In this document: piece by piece, positions 1 to 8,713 of the stretch
Layout: each line of letters starts with the position of its first letter
How positions within the stretch are numbered: the stretch's first letter is position 1
Source of the DNA: Roseobacter sp.
Lineage (GTDB): Bacteria; Pseudomonadota; Alphaproteobacteria; Rhodobacterales; Rhodobacteraceae
DNA length: 41,819 nucleotides
Assembly (NCBI RefSeq): GCF_024639605.1
Contig: NZ_JAHEHZ010000013.1
Coordinates: 1-41,819 of the forward strand
Direction of reading: 5' to 3'
Program-made: the position numbers and the translations under genes
Notes under the pieces: generated by a model
The model's input: the letters and a program-made list of their open reading frames with translations, nothing else
Told to the model about the DNA's origin: nothing
Database searches by the model: none

Positions 1-116
1 CAAAGGACAATATTCTGAAAATCCGCCCGCCCCTGACGATCGAAGCCGATGATGTCGATATGATCGTCGAAACCCTCGATACAGTTCTGGCAGAAGTTGC
101 ACTCTGGCAAAGCTGA
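1..116 (+). CDS. Class III (PLP-dependent) aminotransferase, C-terminal end only
   Basis: The window opens inside a gene. Reading from base 3 gives 37 residues ending WQS before TGA at 114-116. The stretch KIRPPLTIEADDVD followed by an amphipathic VETLDTVLAEV helix is the usual ending of class III aminotransferases (ornithine/GABA/omega-amino acid type), which transfer an amino group using pyridoxal phosphate. Catalytic residues are outside the window, so the substrate cannot be inferred. The gene converges on the N-formylglutamate amidohydrolase-like gene with only 8 nt between the stop codons, and may belong functionally to the same amine/amide catabolic locus. The family call rests on a short tail. 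Confidence 0.6.
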   Translation, partial: KDNILKIRPPLTIEADDVDMIVETLDTVLAEVALWQS

Positions 117-128
117 GCGCTCGCTCAG
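113..128. terminator. Hairpin shared by two convergent stop codons
   Basis: CTGAGC (113-118) and GCTCAG (123-128) form a perfect 6-bp stem with a 4-nt loop. It spans the TGA of the aminotransferase and the stop codon of the convergent amidohydrolase. There is no T-tract on either side, so this is a possible bidirectional transcript end rather than a canonical intrinsic terminator. Confidence 0.3.
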
Positions 129-895
129 GTCCTGAGCACTTCGTCGATTGCACGGGCAAGCAGACCGGCCCACTCCGCGACCGCCTTTTCGCTGTGCAAC
201 TGGTCGTTACAGACCTCGATAAGGCAGTGACGGATGCCGCGCGGCTCGGCATGGTGCGGGATAAACCAGTCGCCGTCTTCCTCGATCTGATAGGGCTCAT
301 TGATGGCAAGGTTCAGGTCCGGGCGAGCGCGTTTCAACGCATCCGGAAAGACCCGCGCTGTTTCCAGGTCGCGACGGCAGAGAAACCCCGCATCCCATTC
401 CCGCCGGTCGCCCCGGCACATCTGCCGGGTGAAACTGTGGACTGAAAACGCGGCACGGCGCGGGTTCTGCGCAAACCCTTCGGCGATTGCCTCGTTCAGC
501 GGGTCAAAGATCAGCTTTTCCCGCTCCCTGCGCGCCGCAGGGCTGAGATTGCTGTTACCCGGAATGACGACATGATCGCTGATCTCGGGGACCGACCCCG
601 GTGTGCCAGGCGGTCGGTTGCAGTCAATTACAAGGCGGCTGTAACGTTGCAGGATAAGCGGCGCGGAGAGTTTGGCCGCGAGAGACCGCGCAAGCCGCTC
701 CGCGCCGATGTCCCATCCGATGTGAAGATCCACCGCCCCCTGCGGCAGCCCCAGCCCATCAAGCTTTGCCGGGATCGCCTTACCTGCATGTTCACACAGA
801 AGCAGAACGGGGGCCGTGCTCTCGCGGTTCACCCATTCCACGGGCGGCGGGTCACTTGGTGTCAGCAGCATTTTTCCACAATTCAGGTCATTCAT
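125..895 (-). CDS. N-formylglutamate amidohydrolase (FGase) family protein
   Basis: 256 aa, cytoplasmic, no signal peptide. The family hydrolyses N-formyl or N-acyl amino acids, classically N-formyl-L-glutamate to glutamate and formate in histidine catabolism (HutG). The N-terminal block VLLLCEHAGKAIP (about residues 30-42), the IGWDIGAERLA segment (59-69) and the SRLVIDCNRP block (86-95) are typical of the family, followed by the SVHSFTR core near 152-158. No other hut genes are nearby. The gene is instead the last of a leftward operon behind a Liv-type transporter (45 nt after the LivH stop), so a formylated or acylated amino compound other than a histidine intermediate is likely. The exact substrate is unknown. 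An internal ATG at codon 9 is an alternative start. Confidence 0.8.
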   Translation of the reverse strand: MNDLNCGKMLLTPSDPPPVEWVNRESTAPVLLLCEHAGKAIPAKLDGLGLPQGAVDLHIGWDIGAERLARSLAAKLSAPLILQRYSRLVIDCNRPPGTPGSVPEISDHVVIPGNSNLSPAARREREKLIFDPLNEAIAEGFAQNPRRAAFSVHSFTRQMCRGDRREWDAGFLCRRDLETARVFPDALKRARPDLNLAINEPYQIEEDGDWFIPHHAEPRGIRHCLIEVCNDQLHSEKAVAEWAGLLARAIDEVLRT

Positions 896-940
896 TTGAT
901 TGTCCCGCGCATGCCGTTGCAGACCCTGCGCGACGGCGCC

Positions 941-1828
941 TCACGACCGGTTGGCATTCTGAGCGGGCAGGAGCCCGTCGGGTCTCCAGAGCAACGCAGC
1001 AATCACCAGCGCCAGCACGATCGCATCGCGGTACGGAGAGAGCCCGTCAGGCAGAAACGCCTGGGTCAGCACTTCAAGCACGCCGATTACAAAACCGCCG
1101 AGCACCGCGCCTCCGAGGCTGCCCAGGCCGCCCAGAACCGTGGCAATGAAGGCCTTGAGCACCGGGAAGAACCCCATCATCGGATCGACCGATCCGCGCT
1201 GCGCTGTCCAGATCACCGCCGCGATACCCGCGAGCAGACCTGAGAGCGCAAAGGCCATCGCCACGACGCGGTTGGCCCGCACACCCAGCAGTTTCAGCAT
1301 CTCCAGATCCTCGGCTGCGGCACGCATAGCCATGCCGGTCGCTGTACGGCGCAGGATCAGGGTCAGCCCGAGCAGCGAGACGAAGGCCACAATGATCGAC
1401 ACCGTCGGCACGACCCCGATGGTGGCCCCGCCGATCTCATAGGTGCCGGACCAGGCCGCGGGAAAGGAAATGGGTACGGGACGCGCAGAAATCGTGTTCT
1501 GAAACAGAACCTTGAGGATTTCGGAGACGGCAAAACTGGTGATCAGCAGGGTGACCACATCAGCCCCGCGCATCGCCCGGAAGGCTGTGCGTTCAAGCGT
1601 CAGCGCCATGACCACTGCCGCACCGATACCAATGGCCAGAGCCGCCACCGGCGACATGCCAAACGCCAGCGACAGGAAAATTCCATAGCCGCCAAAGGTC
1701 ATGATATCGCCGTGGGCGAAATTAATCAGCCCCACGATGGAGAAGACGATGGCAAGGCCGAGGGCCAGCATCGCATAAACACCGCCGAGGCTGATTGCGT
1801 TGATTGATTGCTGGATGATCAGGTCCAT
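941..1828 (-). CDS. Branched-chain amino acid-type ABC transporter permease (LivH family)
   Basis: 295 aa, hydrophobic throughout with about eight membrane segments. It begins MDLIIQQSINAISLGGVYAMLALGL and contains the NFAHGDIMTFGGY segment, both characteristic of LivH permeases. It would form the inner-membrane channel with the LivM half of the fused protein encoded at 3704-5584. It starts 3 nt after the LivF stop codon, so the two are almost certainly co-transcribed and perhaps translationally coupled. In this family ligands include leucine/isoleucine/valine but also amides and urea. With amidases on both sides, an amide-like or modified amino acid substrate is a reasonable inference. Confidence 0.9.
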   Translation of the reverse strand: MDLIIQQSINAISLGGVYAMLALGLAIVFSIVGLINFAHGDIMTFGGYGIFLSLAFGMSPVAALAIGIGAAVVMALTLERTAFRAMRGADVVTLLITSFAVSEILKVLFQNTISARPVPISFPAAWSGTYEIGGATIGVVPTVSIIVAFVSLLGLTLILRRTATGMAMRAAAEDLEMLKLLGVRANRVVAMAFALSGLLAGIAAVIWTAQRGSVDPMMGFFPVLKAFIATVLGGLGSLGGAVLGGFVIGVLEVLTQAFLPDGLSPYRDAIVLALVIAALLWRPDGLLPAQNANRS

Positions 1829-1831
1829 GTC

Positions 1832-2545
1832 TCAGGCCGCCAGATAGGCTGCCTGGAGCAGCTTGTCATTTTTCAGGTCATCCGGCGCGCCGGCAGCCGC
1901 GACGGCACCGTTTGCAAGAATGACCGCATGATCTGCCACATCGAGCGCCAGAGTGGCGTTCTGCTCGACCAGCAGGATTGAAATACCTTCGTCGCGCAGT
2001 TCTTCGATGATGGCGAAAATCGCGTCGACCATCTGCGGGGCAAGCCCCAGCGAGGGCTCATCCATCAACAAGAGCCGCGGCCCGCTCATCAGCGCCCGCG
2101 CGACAGCCAGCATCTGCTGCTCACCGCCGGACAGAAGGCCCGCGAGTTGTTTGCGCCGTTCGCCAAGGATCGGAAAGCGCTGCATCATCGCGTTCTTGCG
2201 GTCGAGTGCTGTGGCAGTGTCAGCCACGACCGAACCTGCGAGTGTCAGGTTGTCCTCGACAGAGAGCGCAGAGAAAACGCGCCTGCCTTCGGGAGAGATG
2301 GCCACGCCCGCGCGCACAATGGCGTCGGGCGCAGCCCCTGTCATGTCCTGGCCGAAAATGGAAACCGACCCACCGGAGATCCGCAACGCACCGGCAATCG
2401 CCATCACCGTAGATGTCTTGCCGGCGCCGTTTGCCCCCAGAAGGGCTGTGACGCCGCCCACGGCCGCCGTCAGGTCCACGCCCCGCGTGGCCTGAACCGG
2501 TCCGTACCGGACGTCGAGCCCCCTGATGGTGAGTGCGGTTTCCAT
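1832..2545 (-). CDS. ABC transporter ATP-binding protein (LivF family)
   Basis: 237 aa, the normal length for LivF. Walker A is GANGAGKTS (about residues 37-45), the ABC signature is LSGGEQQ (about 140), and Walker B is LLLMDEPSLGLAP, followed by the H-loop region. It is one of two ATPases energising this importer; the other is the C-terminal half of the LivM-LivG fusion. The gene lies 10 nt downstream of the binding-protein gene and 3 nt upstream of LivH, within a leftward operon. Confidence 0.9.
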   Translation of the reverse strand: METALTIRGLDVRYGPVQATRGVDLTAAVGGVTALLGANGAGKTSTVMAIAGALRISGGSVSIFGQDMTGAAPDAIVRAGVAISPEGRRVFSALSVEDNLTLAGSVVADTATALDRKNAMMQRFPILGERRKQLAGLLSGGEQQMLAVARALMSGPRLLLMDEPSLGLAPQMVDAIFAIIEELRDEGISILLVEQNATLALDVADHAVILANGAVAAAGAPDDLKNDKLLQAAYLAA

Positions 2546-2555
2546 GCCCGCGTTC

Positions 2556-3707
2556 TTACGGCTTTGGCAGGGTTGCGGGATCGGCTTTGGTCCGTTTCAC
2601 GAACTCCTTCTCGCCGTCGCCTGTAATCCGCGCCACAACCACGTCACGCAGCGGCATCCGGTCTGTTCCTTTGAATGTAAAATCAGACATGATGCCCTTG
2701 CCGTTCTCGATCTCTGCCATGGCTTCGGTCACCGCCACAGGATCTGTCGAACCGGCAGCCGCGACGGCCTGTTCAATCATGTTCACGATGTCACAGCCGT
2801 TGACGTAGTAGTTGTTGTCCGGTGTCGTGCCGGTCGCGGCTTTGAAATCGTCGATGAATTTGGCATAATCCGATCCTTCATCCGGGAAGCCGCCGGAGGT
2901 ATGCACCACCCCGTCCACCACATCACCAAGGCCGCGGACCGTCGGCGTGTCGAGCACATCGCCGCCCATCACCTGCGTGTCGAGACCAGCACCACGCAGC
3001 GCTTTGATAAAGGCCGGGAAGTCCGGCTCCCAGGCCCATGTGACGATAACGTCAGGCTGCGGTTCAGCGGCCTTGATGGTTGTCACGATGGCGGAAAAAT
3101 CGGGCTGGTTGAGAGAATAGTTCGACGTGCCGACGATGTTGCCACCCAGCGATTCAAAGACTTCACCGAAATACTCAGGCCCGCCCAGTGTGTAGGCACT
3201 GTCCGGCGATTTCACCAGATAAACGTTTTCCAGACCCTGATCACGGGCGTAGGCTGCCAGTACGGCACCCTGCTGGTTATCCGCCGGATAGCTGCCAAAA
3301 ACATGCGGACCCACCTGCGTCAGCACCGGCGCTGTACCCGCAAATGTCATGGTCGGGATGCCATCTGCCATGGTGATCTGGGCCGCGGCGATCGTGGGGT
3401 CGGCGTCTGCCGAGGAGACGATGAACTGTGCGCCGTCATCCAGCATTTCCTGCACCACTTTCACGCCTTCGGCGATGTCGGAACGTGTGTCTTTGACGAT
3501 GGTTTTCACCATGTATTCGCCGTTCAGACCGCCGGCTGCGTTTTTCTGGTCGACGCAGAACTGAAAGCCCGCATAAGCCGGTCCGTCGTAGGGGGCCAGA
3601 TAGCCCGATTGCGCCGACATCACGCCGATCACATAGTCTTCGGCCTGTGCCGCCCCGGTGAGCACCAGTGCGCTTGTTGTGGTCAAAAGCAGTTTCTTGA
3701 AAGTCAT
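2556..3707 (-). CDS. ABC transporter substrate-binding protein (LivK/AmiC-like periplasmic-binding fold)
   Basis: 383 aa. Residues 1-22 (MTFKKLLLTTTSALVLTGAAQA) are a typical Sec signal peptide ending at AQA, so the mature protein is periplasmic. The body has the Peripla_BP_6 layout with IGVMSAQSGYLAPYDGPAYAG near the N-terminus. It captures the ligand for the Liv-type permease. The ATG overlaps the stop of the upstream LivM-LivG fusion by 4 nt (ATGA), and a strong AAGGAG lies just upstream, so expression is likely high even though coupled. Its position among amidases suggests an amide or amino-compound ligand rather than leucine; that is inference. Confidence 0.88.
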   Translation of the reverse strand: MTFKKLLLTTTSALVLTGAAQAEDYVIGVMSAQSGYLAPYDGPAYAGFQFCVDQKNAAGGLNGEYMVKTIVKDTRSDIAEGVKVVQEMLDDGAQFIVSSADADPTIAAAQITMADGIPTMTFAGTAPVLTQVGPHVFGSYPADNQQGAVLAAYARDQGLENVYLVKSPDSAYTLGGPEYFGEVFESLGGNIVGTSNYSLNQPDFSAIVTTIKAAEPQPDVIVTWAWEPDFPAFIKALRGAGLDTQVMGGDVLDTPTVRGLGDVVDGVVHTSGGFPDEGSDYAKFIDDFKAATGTTPDNNYYVNGCDIVNMIEQAVAAAGSTDPVAVTEAMAEIENGKGIMSDFTFKGTDRMPLRDVVVARITGDGEKEFVKRTKADPATLPKP

Positions 3708-5584
3708 GGTCTTACTCCTTGTTGCGGTAAAGTTTCTTCTTTGGTTGTTCTGGTTATGGCCGCCGCTGTGCGACCACGACCGATATAGGCCTCGATGACG
3801 GCCGGATCGGCGCGCACCTCGTCAGGGGCGCCTTCGGCGATCAGCGTGCCACGATGCATTACCACCGTCCAACCCGAGAGCCGGTTGACGAAGTGCAGGT
3901 CGTGATCGATGAGCAGGATACCGATGCCACGCTCGTCGCGGATCTGCATCAGCCGGTCGGCCAGATCATCGGTTTCGGCAGGGTTCATACCGGCTGCGGG
4001 CTCATCCAGCAGCAGGATGACCGGCTCCTGTGCAATAGCGCGGGCAATTTCGAGCCTTTTGCGGGCTCCGTAAGAAAGCGCATCCGCGCGCGTCGCGGCA
4101 AGATCTCCCAGATCAAAGGCCCGGAGTTCGCGCAGTGCTACAGCGGCGGCCTGTGCGCCGCGATGACCGGCGGCCAGGGCGGAGACAAGTACGTTTTCAT
4201 AAACTGTCAGCCCCTGGAACAGGCGCAGGTTCTGAAAACTGCGCGAGATCCCGGCGCGGGCCACGTTTTCGGCAGACACCGTGCTCAGATCTCGTCCGGA
4301 CAGAAGGGTTTTACCACCGTCGGCATGGTACTGGCGCGTAATAAGATTGACGAGCGTGGACTTTCCCGCGCCGTTCGGGCCGATCAGCCCGGTGACGCGA
4401 CCTGTGGGAGCGGCAAACGTCATGTGGTCCACTGCTTTGACCCCGGCAAAGCTCTTGGAAAGCTGCTCTGCCTCAAGGATTTCTTCGGAGACACGCGCCG
4501 GCGCCCGGGCCGGGCTGGTCTCCCGTGAGATCCGCTCGAAGATGCGCGCACCAGCCCCTGGCCCGAGCTCGAACCGGCCCACCAGACCCGTGGGTCTCAG
4601 CCATATCACCAGCAGGATCGCCAGCCCCAGCGACACTGTGGTGAGGCCGAACACTTCCGGCAGGGCCACGCCGAATACCTCCACGCCACCCTCGAACTGT
4701 CGTACGCCGTCCTGAAGCAGCGTGATCCCGATCACCCCGGTGACCGCGCCGCCAACCGAGGCCATGCCCCCCACGATCATCATCGCCACATGGGCAAAGA
4801 CCAGCGACAGGTAGAAAGAGGCCGGCGAAAACGCGCCCAGCATATGCCCGTAAAGAGCGCCGGCGACGGTGCACATAGCGCCCGAAAGGCACCAGCTGAC
4901 GAAGCGCGTGCGCCGCGGATTGATCCCGAGGGCCGCCGCGGCGGCATCATCATCGCGCGCGGCCCTTGCGAACAGGCCTGCGGGGCTTTCGCGATACGCG
5001 CGCGCCAGAAGAATGAAGACGACCGCAGCTCCGAAGGCCAGCGACAGATCGACAACCCGTGGCACCCCGAAAAAGGTCTGGCTGCCGCGGGTGATCTCGC
5101 GGGCGCCGACGGCCACACCATGGGTGATGATCAGCAGGCCAAGCGATGCAATCGCGGCCGATGCCCCCATGAGCCGTGCTATGGCGGTGCCGCTGATGGC
5201 GGCAAAGACGAGGCCCGTAAGTGCCACAACAGGCAGGGCCGTCCAGAGCGACAGCTCGTGCCCGGCCAGAAACGCGGGCAGGTCCGGCAGCGACGTCCGC
5301 TGGATCCCCGCAGGCATTGTCAGAATGCCCGAGAGATACGCACCGATCGCCATGAAAGCCCCGTGGCCGAACGAGACGATGCCGGTGTTCCCGCAGAAGA
5401 CGCCCAGCGCTACGACTGCCGCAACATTGACGCACATCTGCACTGCGATACGCTCTCCGGACCGTCCGAAGACCAGAGTCAGTACCGCCACGGCCACAGC
5501 CAGCACCACCAGGCAGACCAGCGTCCGCACCAAGTTCGCGGCACGCAGCCGCGCGGGAAACGTCAGAAGGTTTGCGTCACCCAT
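3704..5584 (-). CDS. LivM-LivG fusion: ABC permease joined to ATPase
   Basis: 626 aa, about the sum of a LivM permease and a LivG ATPase. Residues 1-335 are a LivM-type membrane domain with NTGIVSFGHGAFMAIGAYL (66-84) and the conserved cytoplasmic loop AARDDDAAAAALGI (208-221). A linker at about 340-368 leads to the ATPase, with Walker A GPNGAGKST (402-410), signature LSYGARKRLEIARA (503-516), Walker B VILLLDEPA (522-530) and H-loop His561. There is no stop or frame change between halves, so the fusion is real in this sequence. It obliges 1:1 permease:ATPase stoichiometry on one side of the transporter while LivH and LivF stay separate. The start is 34 nt after the isochorismatase-like stop. 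Confidence 0.9.
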   Translation of the reverse strand: MGDANLLTFPARLRAANLVRTLVCLVVLAVAVAVLTLVFGRSGERIAVQMCVNVAAVVALGVFCGNTGIVSFGHGAFMAIGAYLSGILTMPAGIQRTSLPDLPAFLAGHELSLWTALPVVALTGLVFAAISGTAIARLMGASAAIASLGLLIITHGVAVGAREITRGSQTFFGVPRVVDLSLAFGAAVVFILLARAYRESPAGLFARAARDDDAAAAALGINPRRTRFVSWCLSGAMCTVAGALYGHMLGAFSPASFYLSLVFAHVAMMIVGGMASVGGAVTGVIGITLLQDGVRQFEGGVEVFGVALPEVFGLTTVSLGLAILLVIWLRPTGLVGRFELGPGAGARIFERISRETSPARAPARVSEEILEAEQLSKSFAGVKAVDHMTFAAPTGRVTGLIGPNGAGKSTLVNLITRQYHADGGKTLLSGRDLSTVSAENVARAGISRSFQNLRLFQGLTVYENVLVSALAAGHRGAQAAAVALRELRAFDLGDLAATRADALSYGARKRLEIARAIAQEPVILLLDEPAAGMNPAETDDLADRLMQIRDERGIGILLIDHDLHFVNRLSGWTVVMHRGTLIAEGAPDEVRADPAVIEAYIGRGRTAAAITRTTKEETLPQQGVRP

Positions 5585-5618
5585 GCGGCGGGCCTTGCTT
5601 TGACGTGCCTCGTGTCAT

Positions 5619-6272
5619 CTAAGACAGCTCATCCAGTAACTCCTGCGTCGTGACCTGACGGCAGTAGCCTTTGATCGCGCGCAGAGACTGATCATGCCGT
5701 TCCTGTGAATAGGTCAGGCAGGCATCCGTGACCTGCGTCACCAGATAACCAAGATCACAGGCGTCGCGAATGGCACTTTCCACGCACTGATCGGTAATAA
5801 GACCGCTCAGCACGATCTGTTTTACGCCAAGGTTGCGCAGGATGTAGTCGATATGAGTTGAGACAAAGACCGACGAGGAACTCTTGGGCAAAACGATCTC
5901 GTCATCCCCGGGTGCAATGTCGTCGAGCACCTTACCGTCCCAGGATCCTTTGGGCACGTTGAAGCCGGAGATTTTGTAATCAAGGCTCCGGTCGCGGCCG
6001 TCTCTGGTCAGGCTTTCGATGGTCGTGTAGAGCACTTCAACCCCAGCCGCGCGGCATCCGGTTTGCAGCTTTTGCATGTTCGGGACCACGCGCGATTTCA
6101 GCTCTTCGAAAAACCAGCCGTATTTTTCGGTGAATTCCGCATCCGGCATGTCTTTGAATTCCGCTCCGTCGCGTCTGGCGCTGAAATTCTGAACATCAAT
6201 GAAAAGAAGCGCCGATTGTTCGGGCACAAGCGGCACTTCCCGCGTCAGAACACTCTCCGGGATTGCTTTCAT
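5619..6272 (-). CDS. Isochorismatase-like cysteine hydrolase
   Basis: 217 aa from the chosen ATG. The frame stays open upstream to 6365, but the extra 31 residues are Pro/Ala/Gly-rich and unlike the family, whereas the ATG at 6270-6272 is preceded by an AAGGAA motif. The Asp-Lys-Cys triad of the superfamily is visible: Asp in LLFIDVQNFS, Lys in VLPKSSSSVF and Cys in LITDQCVESAIRDA. Members hydrolyse isochorismate, N-carbamoyl amines, nicotinamide or biuret-type amides. The setting, first gene of an operon with a Liv transporter and an FGase-like enzyme, favours an amidase role. The substrate is not predictable from sequence alone. Confidence 0.82.
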   Translation of the reverse strand: MKAIPESVLTREVPLVPEQSALLFIDVQNFSARRDGAEFKDMPDAEFTEKYGWFFEELKSRVVPNMQKLQTGCRAAGVEVLYTTIESLTRDGRDRSLDYKISGFNVPKGSWDGKVLDDIAPGDDEIVLPKSSSSVFVSTHIDYILRNLGVKQIVLSGLITDQCVESAIRDACDLGYLVTQVTDACLTYSQERHDQSLRAIKGYCRQVTTQELLDELS

Positions 6273-6397
6273 TTCCTGCGTATTCCTTATGAAGCGAATG
6301 GTTGCCGGATGAGGGGCAGCCGCGAAAGGATCACCCGCGCGAGCCCCCGCCCCTTCAGGAGGCACCCGCCTTCAGGAAACGAAATAAGAATTTCAGA

Positions 6398-6416
6398 GTC
6401 AACAATATTAGTTGAC
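6398..6416. promoter_or_regulatory. Perfect dyad in the divergent leader, candidate RpiR-family operator
   Basis: GTCAAC (6398-6403) and GTTGAC (6411-6416) are perfect 6-bp inverted repeats around a 7-nt A/T-only spacer. The dyad lies between the isochorismatase-like gene (start 6272, leftward) and the RpiR-family regulator gene (rightward). TTGACT on the minus strand and TTGACG on the plus strand both overlap the arms and resemble -35 hexamers for the two directions, although no convincing -10 was found. A regulator bound here could control both operons; assignment to the adjacent RpiR gene is inference. Confidence 0.5.
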
Positions 6417-6469
6417 GTGAAAGCTGAGTTCACACAACCTTGCCCAAACACAAGGCACCCGGACCCCGC

Positions 6470-7318
6470 ATGATCATCCGCGAACGCATCGAGAAAGCTG
6501 CTGACACTCTCACGATCCGCGAGCGCAAACTGGCCGCCACTATTCTGTCAGACTATCCGTTCTCCGGGCTTAACCCGATCCACGAGCTTGCCCGCCATTC
6601 GGAGGTATCGGCCCCGTCCATCTCCCGTTTCGTGACCAAGATCGGCCTTGAGGGGTATCAGGAATTTCAGCGCGAGCTGATCTCAGAGCTCAAGCAGGGC
6701 CTGCGCTCGCCGCTGGATCTGCATGCGCCGGACCGCCCTGTCGAGGGCGGGTTCCTGAAGGATTTCATTGCCAAATCCACCTCGCAAATGGCCATGGCCG
6801 CCGATGCCATCACAGAAGAGCAGTTTTTGCAGATCTGCACCCTGCTGACAGATCCGAAGCGGCGCATCTATGTGCTGGGCGGGCGTATCAGCGACACGAT
6901 CGCCAGGCATCTGACCTTTCATCTGCGGCTCATTCGTAAGGATGTCACCCATCTGCCGACCGATCCGGAAATCTGGCCCGACTACCTGATGCGCATGCGA
7001 CAGGGAGATATTCTCTATCTTGTGGACTTCCGGCGCTACGAAAAGCGGCTGGAACGCCTTGCGTGCAGCGCCGCGCGCAACAGGAACGCCCGGATCCTGC
7101 TGATGACGGACAAGTGGATTTCGCCTGTCGCGAAACACGCCCATGAAGTCCTGCCGGTGCCTATTGACAGCGGCACCCTGTGGGACACCTATTCCGCAGC
7201 TCTCGCGGTTACCGAAGCGATTGTGACGCAGATTGCCGAGCATGACTGGGACAAAGCACGCGCCCGTATGGAAGCGTGGGAGAAACTGAGACAGCCCTCA
7301 AAGGACGATCTGACATGA
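6470..7318 (+). CDS. MurR/RpiR family transcriptional regulator (HTH plus SIS domain)
   Basis: 282 aa from the ATG at 6470; a TTG at 6440 would add 10 residues and neither start has a strong ribosome-binding site. The N-terminal third (IRERIEKAADTLTIRERKLA, then HELARHSEVSAPSISRFVTKIGLEGYQEFQRE) is the RpiR helix-turn-helix. The C-terminal half, from about residue 120, is a SIS domain (IYVLGGRISDTIARHL), which in this family senses phosphosugars or related metabolites. It is the first gene of the rightward operon: its TGA overlaps the next ATG by 4 nt. It is divergent from the transporter operon and is the obvious local regulator of both. Confidence 0.85.
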   Translation: MIIRERIEKAADTLTIRERKLAATILSDYPFSGLNPIHELARHSEVSAPSISRFVTKIGLEGYQEFQRELISELKQGLRSPLDLHAPDRPVEGGFLKDFIAKSTSQMAMAADAITEEQFLQICTLLTDPKRRIYVLGGRISDTIARHLTFHLRLIRKDVTHLPTDPEIWPDYLMRMRQGDILYLVDFRRYEKRLERLACSAARNRNARILLMTDKWISPVAKHAHEVLPVPIDSGTLWDTYSAALAVTEAIVTQIAEHDWDKARARMEAWEKLRQPSKDDLT

Positions 7319-8625
7319 CTGAGGTTCCGCTCATATTTGCCGCTGTCTGCGACATTGCCGGAAAGGTGCGGGGAAAGGCTTTCCCGGCCGACCAGCTGGA
7401 ACGCCGCCTTAAGCGGGGGCTCGGCTGGACGCCCACGAATGTACAGATCACCTGTTTTGACCGGATCGCGGAGACCCCTTTCGGCGCTCTGGGAGATCTG
7501 CTTCTGATCCCGGACCGGGAGGCATCTGCCGATGTGACGCTGCCGGGAGGACGCACTGAGCGTTTTATCATGTCTGACATCACCACGCTCGAGGGCGCGC
7601 CCTGGGATTTTTGCATGCGCTCTGTGCTGAAATCCGCACTGGACCGGTTGCACAGAGTTGCGGGCGCAAATCTGGTCTGCGCCTTTGAACACGAGTTTCA
7701 GATCAAAAGCGAAGCGCCGGTGCCAAACCAGGCCTACACCCGTGAGGGGTTTGAGCTGCAGCGCGACCTGTGCGAAACACTGATGGCCGCACTGAAATCG
7801 GCCGGGCTGGAGCCTGACAGCATCATGAAGGAATACGGGCCCGATCAGTATGAGGTGGTCGTGGGACCGGCCCGGGGTGTCCGGGCCGCCGACGAAGCCG
7901 TCGTGCTGCGTGAACTCACCCGCTCTGCCGCGCGTGCGACGGGCACAGTGGCGACCTTCACACCGATCCGCGATCCGGCCAGTGTCGGCAACGGCGTGCA
8001 TATCCACATGAGCTTTGTGGATGATAACGGCGCACCCCTTACCTATGACGAGGAAGGCCCCTGCGGAATGTCTGAAATGACCGGTGCTTTTGCAGCAGGT
8101 GTGCTGAAGTATCTGCCGGATATCGTCGCGCTGACCGCGCCGTCGGTGATTTCCTATGAGCGTCTGACCCCGCATCGCTGGTCCGCTGCCTATAATAATC
8201 TGGGGTTTCGCGACAGGGAGGCCTCGCTTCGGGTCTGTCCGGTGACGGCGAAAGACCCACAGTCAATCGCCCGTCAGTTCAATCTCGAATACCGCGCGGC
8301 GGATGCGGCAGCCTCGCCCTATCTGGCGCTTGCCGCGATCATTCATGCGGGCGCGCAGGGCGTTGAAGAAGGTCTGAAAGCGCCTGCACCGACCGAAGAA
8401 GATCTCTCGCTTCTGCCGCCCGACGAGCTGGACGCCAGAGGATACGTGCGCTTGCCGGAAACGCTTGAGGCGGCCCTGTCGGTTTTTGAAAAAAATCCGG
8501 TTGTGACGGGGTGGTTCCCGGATGCTTTCGCCGCTGTCTACTGCGCGCACAAAAAGGCCGAAATCACACACCTGGCGGAGATGGATACGCCGGCACGCTG
8601 CGCGGCCTATGAAAATACTTACTGA
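7315..8625 (+). CDS. Glutamine synthetase family protein (probable gamma-glutamyl-amine ligase)
   Basis: 436 aa from the ATG at 7315, which overlaps the regulator stop (ATGA) and has AAGGA upstream; the frame is open 13 codons further but without support. Glutamine-synthetase catalytic landmarks are present in order: FEHEFQI (124-130), EYGPDQYEVVVGP (173-185), NGVHIHMS (226-233), SYERLTPHRW (280-289), ASLRVCP (303-309) and YRAADAAASPYLALAA (326-341). The N-terminal beta-grasp part is short and divergent, as in PuuA/GlnT/IpuC-type ligases that join glutamate to an amine rather than ammonia. Its company supports such a role: an amidase, an oxidoreductase and an FGase-like hydrolase. True GlnA is unlikely, being usually about 470 aa and partnered with glnB. 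Confidence 0.85.
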   Translation: MTEVPLIFAAVCDIAGKVRGKAFPADQLERRLKRGLGWTPTNVQITCFDRIAETPFGALGDLLLIPDREASADVTLPGGRTERFIMSDITTLEGAPWDFCMRSVLKSALDRLHRVAGANLVCAFEHEFQIKSEAPVPNQAYTREGFELQRDLCETLMAALKSAGLEPDSIMKEYGPDQYEVVVGPARGVRAADEAVVLRELTRSAARATGTVATFTPIRDPASVGNGVHIHMSFVDDNGAPLTYDEEGPCGMSEMTGAFAAGVLKYLPDIVALTAPSVISYERLTPHRWSAAYNNLGFRDREASLRVCPVTAKDPQSIARQFNLEYRAADAAASPYLALAAIIHAGAQGVEEGLKAPAPTEEDLSLLPPDELDARGYVRLPETLEAALSVFEKNPVVTGWFPDAFAAVYCAHKKAEITHLAEMDTPARCAAYENTY

Positions 8626-8713
8626 AAGGGCGCTGTGTCGCCTGCCCTGTGCTTTCGCCGCGGGAACACTAGCTCAGCACTGAAGTGACACCAGCCAGAG
8701 GAGGCAGAACGCC

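Noticed and set aside
2526-3788. Plus-strand open frame of 420 codons
   Set aside because: Antisense to the LivK-type gene, His/Cys/Arg-rich and without any family resemblance.
7189-8175. Minus-strand open frame of 328 codons
   Set aside because: Antisense to the glutamine-synthetase-like gene, which has all its motifs; no ribosome-binding site.
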